The position numbers and the translations under genes were made by a program. Positions 1 to 5,207 of a stretch of 5,207 nucleotides of DNA are shown here, in pieces; position 1 is the first letter of the stretch; each line of letters begins with the position of its first letter. Source of the stretch: Pseudomonadota bacterium (GTDB taxonomy: Bacteria > Pseudomonadota > Gammaproteobacteria > Xanthomonadales > Xanthomonadaceae); NCBI GenBank assembly GCA_023453655.1, contig JAEXTE010000263.1, positions 1 through 5,207 on the forward strand, given 5' to 3'. A model generated the notes under the pieces. That model worked only from the letters and a program-made list of their open reading frames with translations. It was not told the DNA's origin and did not search any database.

Positions 1-1180
<1,180 letters not shown>

Positions 1181-1189
1181 GTGGATTCG

Positions 1190-1193
1190 CTCC
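1190..1193 (-). promoter_or_regulatory. Shine-Dalgarno sequence of rhlE
   Basis: On the minus strand GGAG sits nine bases before the ATG at 1180. It supports that ATG over any upstream extension of the frame, which stays open for some distance. Confidence 0.7.
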
Positions 1194-1236
1194 GTGTCAG
1201 CCGCGGCCGCGCCCCCGCGTCCCGGTGGGAGGCGGT

Positions 1237-1253
1237 GTCGACGCTGCTTCGAC
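1237..1253. repeat. Short stem-loop in the putative rhlE leader
   Basis: GTCGA and TCGAC form a perfect 5-base-pair stem around a 7-base loop. In the rhlE transcript it would lie about 57 bases before the start codon. Stems this short are common by chance at this GC content, so a function is not established. Confidence 0.3.
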
Positions 1254-1306
1254 TGGCTTGCCCGGAACCATCCAGATCCGCGTTCGGGGCAATGTTTTGA
1301 CGGTGA

Positions 1307-1320
1307 CCGGAGGTTTCCGG
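1307..1320. repeat. Short stem-loop CCGGA/TCCGG
   Basis: A perfect 5-base-pair stem closes a 4-base loop (GGTT on the plus strand, AACC on the minus). It lies within the inferred rhlE 5' leader. No U-run follows on either strand, so it is not a normal intrinsic terminator. Confidence 0.3.
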
Positions 1321-1396
1321 GCCGTGTCTGCGCGACGAAAGACGTGCGGAATAGGACGCCACGGGACGGGGCCCGGGCCGGCCTGCCAGGATCGTG

Positions 1397-1412
1397 GCCG
1401 CTCGAAAGCGGC
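1397..1412 (-). repeat. UUCG-tetraloop hairpin at the 5' end of the putative rhlE leader
   Basis: Read on the minus strand, GCCGCT-TTCG-AGCGGC forms a perfect 6-base-pair stem capped by a UUCG loop, a sequence known for unusually stable RNA tetraloops, although the closing pair here is U-A rather than the most stabilising C-G. It would begin about 20 bases after the inferred transcription start. The bases after it are GC-rich with no U-run, so it is more likely a leader structure or an mRNA-stabilising hairpin than a terminator. The inverted repeat is seen directly; the role is inferred. Confidence 0.45.
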
Positions 1413-1438
1413 GGGGCAGCCGTGTTGCAAACGCGGCC

Positions 1439-1444
1439 ATTGTA
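1439..1444 (-). promoter_or_regulatory. Candidate -10 box for rhlE
   Basis: The minus strand reads TACAAT, one mismatch from the sigma-70 -10 consensus TATAAT and one of very few AT-rich hexamers in this region. No good -35 box lies 16-18 bases upstream and there is no extended -10 TG, so the call rests on the -10 alone. If used, transcription would start near 1431-1433 and rhlE would have a leader of about 250 bases. Confidence 0.35.
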
Positions 1445-1571
1445 GCCGCATGTGAAGGCCCGGCGCCAGCGTGCGGCGTTGCGTGCGTGGGCGACGGCTC
1501 AGGTCCGCCTCCGGATCGAGGCCGGCCCGGCCGCGCGGACTGGAAGCGGCGCCATCGCCTGTGACACCCTT

Positions 1572-1585
1572 TGCGGGTTCCCGCA
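1572..1585. repeat. Gapped inverted repeat upstream of the doxX-like gene
   Basis: TGCGGG and CCCGCA face each other around a 2-base centre, ending 12 bases before the ATG at 1598. It could be a small operator on DNA, or in RNA a 5-base-pair hairpin with a GUUC loop next to the place where a ribosome binding site would be expected. The symmetry is visible; either role is a guess. Confidence 0.35.
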
Positions 1586-1597
1586 CGCGCGCACCGC

Positions 1598-1966
1598 ATG
1601 TCCTTCCGTAATTCGCAATCGAGTCCGGGCATCAGCCTTGCCCGCCTGCTGCTCGCGAGCACGCTGATCGTCACCGGCGGGTGGCGCCTGTGGCGCGCCT
1701 ACGAGGGCGTGGCCATCAGCGGCCCGGACCTGGGCTTCAGCGTCGCGGAACTCGTGCTGGGCGTGCTGGTCGCCGCGGCCTGGCGCCTGCCGGTGACCGC
1801 GATGCTGGCCGCGGTGCTGGTGCTGGCCGAAGCCGCGCTGGCGCATCCGTTCTGGTCCGCGCGAGGCGCGGCCGCCGGCACCCACCTGCTGCAGTTCATG
1901 AAGGACGCGGGGCTGGCGGGCGGATTCCTGCTGGTGGCGCTCACCAGCTCCGGCCGCAGGCGCTGA
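1598..1966 (+). CDS. DoxX-like/YphA-type small inner-membrane protein
   Basis: A 122-residue, strongly hydrophobic protein with four likely membrane segments near 12-30, 46-61, 64-82 and 101-116, the topology of the DoxX/DUF-type membrane family. The last third (HPFW at 83-86, then LLQFMKD 97-103, GLAGGFLLVAL 105-115) follows the pattern of E. coli YphA, where HHYW is followed by INFWKN and an AGAFLLLAI helix. Members are annotated as membrane oxidoreductase-like proteins. Mycobacterial DoxX joins a thiol-oxidant detoxification complex, but most members have no proven activity, and I assign none here. The ATG at 1598 is chosen because the family pattern starts soon after it; neither it nor the TTG at 1571, nine codons earlier, has a clear Shine-Dalgarno sequence. 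The stop is four bases before the antiporter start, so the two genes are probably cotranscribed. Confidence 0.72.
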   Translation: MSFRNSQSSPGISLARLLLASTLIVTGGWRLWRAYEGVAISGPDLGFSVAELVLGVLVAAAWRLPVTAMLAAVLVLAEAALAHPFWSARGAAAGTHLLQFMKDAGLAGGFLLVALTSSGRRR

Positions 1967-1970
1967 GGTC

Positions 1971-3824
1971 GTGGCCGCCGAAGCGGGCCCGAATGCCCTG
2001 CTCGGCGCCGTCGCCCTGCTCGGGGCGGCGGTGGTGTTCGTGCCGCTGTTCCGCCGGATGGGGCTGGGCTCGGTGCTCGGCTACCTCGCCGCGGGACTGG
2101 TGATCGGCCCGTTCGGGTTCGGCTGGTTCTCGCATCCGCAGGCGATCCTGCACTTCGCCGAGCTGGGCGTGGTGATGTTCCTGTTCGTGGTCGGGCTGGA
2201 GATGCGCCCGTCGCACCTGTGGAGCCTGCGCCACCAGATCTTCGGCCTCGGTGCGCTGCAGATCTGCACCGCCGGCGCGGCGCTGACCGGCGTCTTCCTG
2301 ATGTTCGGCCTCGGCTCGCAGGCCGCGTTCATCGGCGGCGCGGGCTTCGTGCTCACCTCCACCGCGATCGTGATGCAGCTGCTGGGCGAGCGTGGCGACA
2401 TCGCCCTGCCGCGCGGCCAGCGCATGGTCTCGATCCTGCTGTTCGAGGACCTGCTGATCGTGCCGCTGCTGGCCACGGTGGCGCTGATGTCGCATGCGCC
2501 GGCCGATCCCGAGGCGCCGTCGCGGTTCGCCGCGGTCGGGATCGCGCTCGCCTCGATCCTCGGCCTGGTGGTCGCCGGCCTGTACCTGCTCAATCCGCTG
2601 TTCCGACTGCTGGCGGCGGCCAAGGCGCGCGAGGTGATGACCGCCGCGGCGCTGCTGGTGGTGCTGGGCGCGGCGGTGCTGATGGAGATGGGCGGGCTGT
2701 CGATGGCCATGGGCGCGTTCCTGGCCGGCGTCCTGCTGTCGGGTTCAACCTTCCGCCACCAGATCGAGGCCGACATCGAGCCGTTCCGCGGCATCCTGCT
2801 CGGCCTGTTCTTCCTGGCCGTGGGCATGTCGCTGGACCTGGACGTGGTCCGCGACGACTGGCGGCTGGTGGTGCTGGCCGTGCCCGCGCTGATGCTGGCC
2901 AAGGGGCTGTGCATCTACCTGGTGGCGCGGACGATGCGCAGCAGCCATCGCGACGCGCTCGACCGCGCGGTGCTGATGGCGCAGGGCGGCGAATTCGCCT
3001 TCGTGCTGTACGCCGCGGCCGAGGCCGCGGGCGTGATCGAAGGCCGCACCAACGACAGCATGACCGCGATCGTGGTCCTGTCGATGGTGCTCACGCCGCT
3101 GGTGGCGCTGGCCATGCGTCCGCTGCTGCGCGAGACCGCGCGCCCGTCGCTGGATGGCGTCGACGTGGCGGACGGACAGACCGGCAGCGTGCTGATCATC
3201 GGGTTCGGCCGCTTCGGCCAGGTGATGAGCCAGTCACTGCTGGCGCGCGATGTCGACGTGACCATCATCGACAACGACATCGACATGATCCGCAACGCCT
3301 CGAAGTTCGGCTTCAAGGTGTACTACGGCGACGGCCGCCGCCTGGACGTGCTGCACGCCTCGGGCGCGGGCTCGGCGCGGGCGATCGCGGTCTGCGTCAA
3401 CGATCCCGCCGGCGCCACCCGGATCGTCGAGCTGGCCCGCAGGCAGTTTCCGCAGGCGAAGCTGCTGGTGCGCGCCTACGACCGCCAGCACGCGCTCACC
3501 CTGGTCAATGCCGGCGCGCACCTGCAGGTGCGCGAGACCTTCGGCTCGGCCGTGGCCTTCGGCGAAGCGGCGCTGCGCGCGCTGGGCGTGGATGCGGACG
3601 AGGCGGCGGCGATCTCGGCGCAGGTGCGCCGGCTCGATGCCGAGCGCTTCGAGCTGGAGGTGGCCAGCAACGATCCGCGCGCCGGCGCGCGCCTGGTCAT
3701 CGGCAACCGCGACCGCAACGCGCCCAAGCCCACGCCTTTCGTGCCGCCGCGCCGCGCCAGCCGCGCGCTCAATGCGGAGGCGGAACAGGCCGCGCCGCCC
3801 GCCGCGGACGACCAGGCAGGCTGA
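1971..3824 (+). CDS. kefC: KefB/KefC-type CPA2 monovalent cation:proton antiporter with RCK domain
   Basis: An inner-membrane K+/H+ antiporter of the CPA2 family. In E. coli, KefB and KefC are held shut by glutathione and opened by glutathione adducts, acidifying the cytosol during electrophile stress. The 617 residues match KefB (601) and KefC (620) from end to end. An antiporter domain of about 12-13 helices covers roughly 8-388: LGLGSVLGYL near 30-39, FED at 158-160 at the transport centre, a conserved Lys311, and the KefC-like stretch GLSMAMGAFLAGVLL 242-256. The regulatory loop 263-281 (H263, E266, D268, then IEPF) matches the KefC loop. A Rossmann RCK_N domain starts near 406 with GFGRFG 411-416, followed by KVYYGD 449-454 and RETF 521-524. 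The final 35 residues are a Pro/Ala-rich tail. The GTG at 1971 is used because it gives the same first helix as KefC; the nearest AGG is weak and ten bases upstream, so translation may rely on coupling with the preceding gene. No KefF- or KefG-type ancillary gene is in the window. KefB versus KefC cannot be decided; similarity leans to KefC. Confidence 0.93.
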   Translation: MAAEAGPNALLGAVALLGAAVVFVPLFRRMGLGSVLGYLAAGLVIGPFGFGWFSHPQAILHFAELGVVMFLFVVGLEMRPSHLWSLRHQIFGLGALQICTAGAALTGVFLMFGLGSQAAFIGGAGFVLTSTAIVMQLLGERGDIALPRGQRMVSILLFEDLLIVPLLATVALMSHAPADPEAPSRFAAVGIALASILGLVVAGLYLLNPLFRLLAAAKAREVMTAAALLVVLGAAVLMEMGGLSMAMGAFLAGVLLSGSTFRHQIEADIEPFRGILLGLFFLAVGMSLDLDVVRDDWRLVVLAVPALMLAKGLCIYLVARTMRSSHRDALDRAVLMAQGGEFAFVLYAAAEAAGVIEGRTNDSMTAIVVLSMVLTPLVALAMRPLLRETARPSLDGVDVADGQTGSVLIIGFGRFGQVMSQSLLARDVDVTIIDNDIDMIRNASKFGFKVYYGDGRRLDVLHASGAGSARAIAVCVNDPAGATRIVELARRQFPQAKLLVRAYDRQHALTLVNAGAHLQVRETFGSAVAFGEAALRALGVDADEAAAISAQVRRLDAERFELEVASNDPRAGARLVIGNRDRNAPKPTPFVPPRRASRALNAEAEQAAPPAADDQAG

Positions 3825-3839
3825 AGGCGCGGCGCCCGC

Positions 3840-5207
3840 TCAGACGTCGACCACCATCCCCGGCCGCGCCAGCCGCACGTCCGCCGGGCCGCGTTCGCCC
3901 AGCTCGCCCGCCAGGGCCTCGCGCGCGCGGTCCTCGCCGTGTACCAGCACCAGCGGTGGGCGTCCCTCGAAGCCTTCGTACCAGGCGATCAGGCCGCGCT
4001 GGTCGGTATGCGCCGACAGGCCGCCGACGGTATGGATGCGCGCGTTGACGCGATGGTCGTGCCCATGGATGCGCACCCACTTCGCGCCGTCCACCAGGCG
4101 CCGGCCGAGCGTGCCCTCGGACTGGTAGCCGACGAAGACCACGTGGGTGCTGCGGCGGTCGATGCCGTGGCGGAAGTGGTGCAGGATGCGGCCGCCGTTG
4201 GCCATGCCGCTGCCGGCGAGCACGATCGCGCCGTTCTCGATGCGGTTGATCGCCATCGACTGGTCGGTCGACTCGGTGATATGCAGGTTGGGCAGGCGGA
4301 ACGGATCGGGCCTGCCCTTCCAGACCGCGCGCGCATCCTCGTCGAACAGCGCCTGGTGGCGGTCGTAGATCGCCACCACCTTCGCCGCCATCGGGCTGTC
4401 GAGGAAGATCCGCCAGCGCGACAGCCGCCACTCGTCCCAGTGCCGCGCGAACCAGTACAGCAGCTCCTGCGAACGACCCACCGCGAACGCCGGGATCAGC
4501 ACCTTGCCGCGCGCCTCCCAGGCCTGCTCCAGCAGGTCGCCGAACTCGTGGATGGTGTCGAGCCGGTCGCGGTGGTTGCGGTCGCCGTAGGTGGATTCCA
4601 TCAACACCAGGTCGGCTTCGCGCACCGGCTCGGGATCGCGCAGGATCGGCGTGCCGGGTGGGCCGAGGTCGCCGGAGTACACCAGCTTGCGGCCGTCGGC
4701 CCACAGCTCGACGATCGACGAACCGAGGATGTGGCCGGCATCGCGCAGGGCTATCTCCACGCCCGGCGCGATGGAGGTGCGCGCGCCATAGGGCAGCGGA
4801 CGCACCAGCTCCAGCACCGCGTGCACATCCTCGCGAGTGAACAGCGGCATCGCTTCCGGCTCGCCCTGGCGGCGCTTGCGGTTCTCGCGTTCGGCGTCGT
4901 TCTCGGCGAGCGAGGCCGCGTCGAGCAGCATCACCGGCAGCAGCTCGGCGCCGGCCTGCTGGACGTAGATCGGGCCGCGGAAACCCTGCCAGACCAGCCG
5001 CGGCACCCGGCCGATGTGGTCGATGTGGGCGTGGCTGAGCACCAGCGCATCGATCGAGGAGGGGTCGAACGGGAAGGGTTCGAAGTTGCGCGCCTCGGCC
5101 TCGCGTCCGCCCTGGATCATTCCGCAGTCGAGGAGGATGCGCCTGCCCGCCGCCTCGACCAGGTGCATCGAGCCGGTGACCTCCCCCGCCGCGCCGTGAA
5201 AATGCAC
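3840..5207 (-). CDS. MBL-fold/beta-CASP ribonuclease with RNA-specificity domain (5' end at window edge)
   Basis: A probable cytosolic zinc-dependent RNA endonuclease related to Thermus TTHA0252 and to the core of CPSF-73. The metallo-beta-lactamase part has D27 in LLDCG, HAHIDH with H59, H61, D63 and H64, H159 in AGHILGS, and D180 in SGDLG. The beta-CASP cap follows, with motif A Glu204 (ESTYGD 204-209) and SPMA at 271-274. The C-terminal RMMBL part has motif B His400 (SAHTD) and motif C His423 (VHGE), spaced as in CPSF-73 (His396, His418). All seven expected zinc ligands are present, so the enzyme should be active. There is no N-terminal KH domain as in archaeal aCPSF, and the roughly 455-residue length is closer to TTHA0252 than to RNase J. 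Numbering counts the GTG at 5207 as residue 1; that codon lies on the window edge and may be an internal Val a few residues after the true start. The gene converges on the antiporter, with 15 bases between stop codons. The RNA target is unknown. Confidence 0.92.
   Translation of the reverse strand: MHFHGAAGEVTGSMHLVEAAGRRILLDCGMIQGGREAEARNFEPFPFDPSSIDALVLSHAHIDHIGRVPRLVWQGFRGPIYVQQAGAELLPVMLLDAASLAENDAERENRKRRQGEPEAMPLFTREDVHAVLELVRPLPYGARTSIAPGVEIALRDAGHILGSSIVELWADGRKLVYSGDLGPPGTPILRDPEPVREADLVLMESTYGDRNHRDRLDTIHEFGDLLEQAWEARGKVLIPAFAVGRSQELLYWFARHWDEWRLSRWRIFLDSPMAAKVVAIYDRHQALFDEDARAVWKGRPDPFRLPNLHITESTDQSMAINRIENGAIVLAGSGMANGGRILHHFRHGIDRRSTHVVFVGYQSEGTLGRRLVDGAKWVRIHGHDHRVNARIHTVGGLSAHTDQRGLIAWYEGFEGRPPLVLVHGEDRAREALAGELGERGPADVRLARPGMVVDV

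Larger units (their letters stand above)
1181..1597. other. Divergent intergenic region between rhlE and the doxX-like gene
   Basis: No convincing gene lies in these 417 bases. The open frames that cross it, on both strands, are rich in Arg, Ala, Gly and Pro without any family-like pattern, as expected of chance frames at this GC content. What can be seen is a TACAAT -10-like box on the minus strand (1439-1444), three short perfect stem-loops on the rhlE-leader side (1237-1253, 1307-1320, 1397-1412), and a gapped inverted repeat next to the rightward gene (1572-1585). I found no clear sigma-70 promoter for the plus-strand genes, no tRNA, and no recognisable riboswitch. Confidence 0.7.

Noticed and set aside
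1425..1454. TTGCAA at 1425-1430 as a -35 box for the plus-strand operon
   Set aside because: No hexamer resembling TATAAT lies at 16-18 bases downstream; the nearby sequences (GCATGT, CATGTG) match poorly.
3826..3836. GGCGC-G-GCGCC palindrome as a bidirectional terminator
   Set aside because: The loop is a single base (or three with a 4-base-pair stem) and no T-run follows on either strand, so it does not meet the form of an intrinsic terminator.
2219..4048. A 609-codon plus-strand open frame overlapping the antiporter and running into the ribonuclease gene
   Set aside because: Its product is almost wholly Arg, Gly, Ala and Pro, as expected of an off-frame reading of a GC-rich gene; the Kef frame has full-length family similarity.
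3769..4704. A 311-codon minus-strand open frame inside the ribonuclease gene
   Set aside because: Arg/Pro/Ala-rich off-frame reading of the MBL/beta-CASP gene, whose own frame has all catalytic residues.

Overview
The window is about 5.2 kb of very GC-rich DNA. It encodes ordinary chromosomal proteins whose sequences resemble, from memory and not from a search, those of the gammaproteobacterial family Lysobacteraceae/Xanthomonadaceae (Lysobacter, Luteimonas, Xanthomonas). No transposase, integrase, phage gene, CRISPR array, tRNA or rRNA was seen.

Layout. (1) Positions 1-1180, minus strand: a DEAD-box RNA helicase of the RhlE type, with all core motifs. Its C-terminal tail runs off the left edge. 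(2) Positions 1181-1597: a 417-base divergent intergenic region. It holds a good ribosome binding site for rhlE, a candidate -10 box implying a leader of about 250 bases, three short perfect hairpins, and an inverted repeat just before the rightward gene. (3) Positions 1598-1966, plus strand: a small membrane protein of the DoxX-like/YphA type. (4) Positions 1971-3824, plus strand, four bases after it: a KefB/KefC-type CPA2 cation:proton antiporter with a cytosolic RCK (TrkA-N) domain. (5) Positions 3840-5207, minus strand, convergent with the antiporter across a 15-base gap: a metallo-beta-lactamase/beta-CASP ribonuclease. Its 5' end lies at or just past the right edge.

How they relate. The DoxX-like gene and the antiporter look like a two-gene, probably translationally coupled operon concerned with membrane redox or electrophile stress and K+/H+ balance; the shared role is an inference. 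The two flanking minus-strand genes both act on RNA (unwinding and endonucleolytic cleavage), but nothing shows that they work together. I found no convincing new system. The points most worth checking are the rhlE leader, the DoxX-Kef pairing, and the Glu-Asp pair at the antiporter's transport centre.
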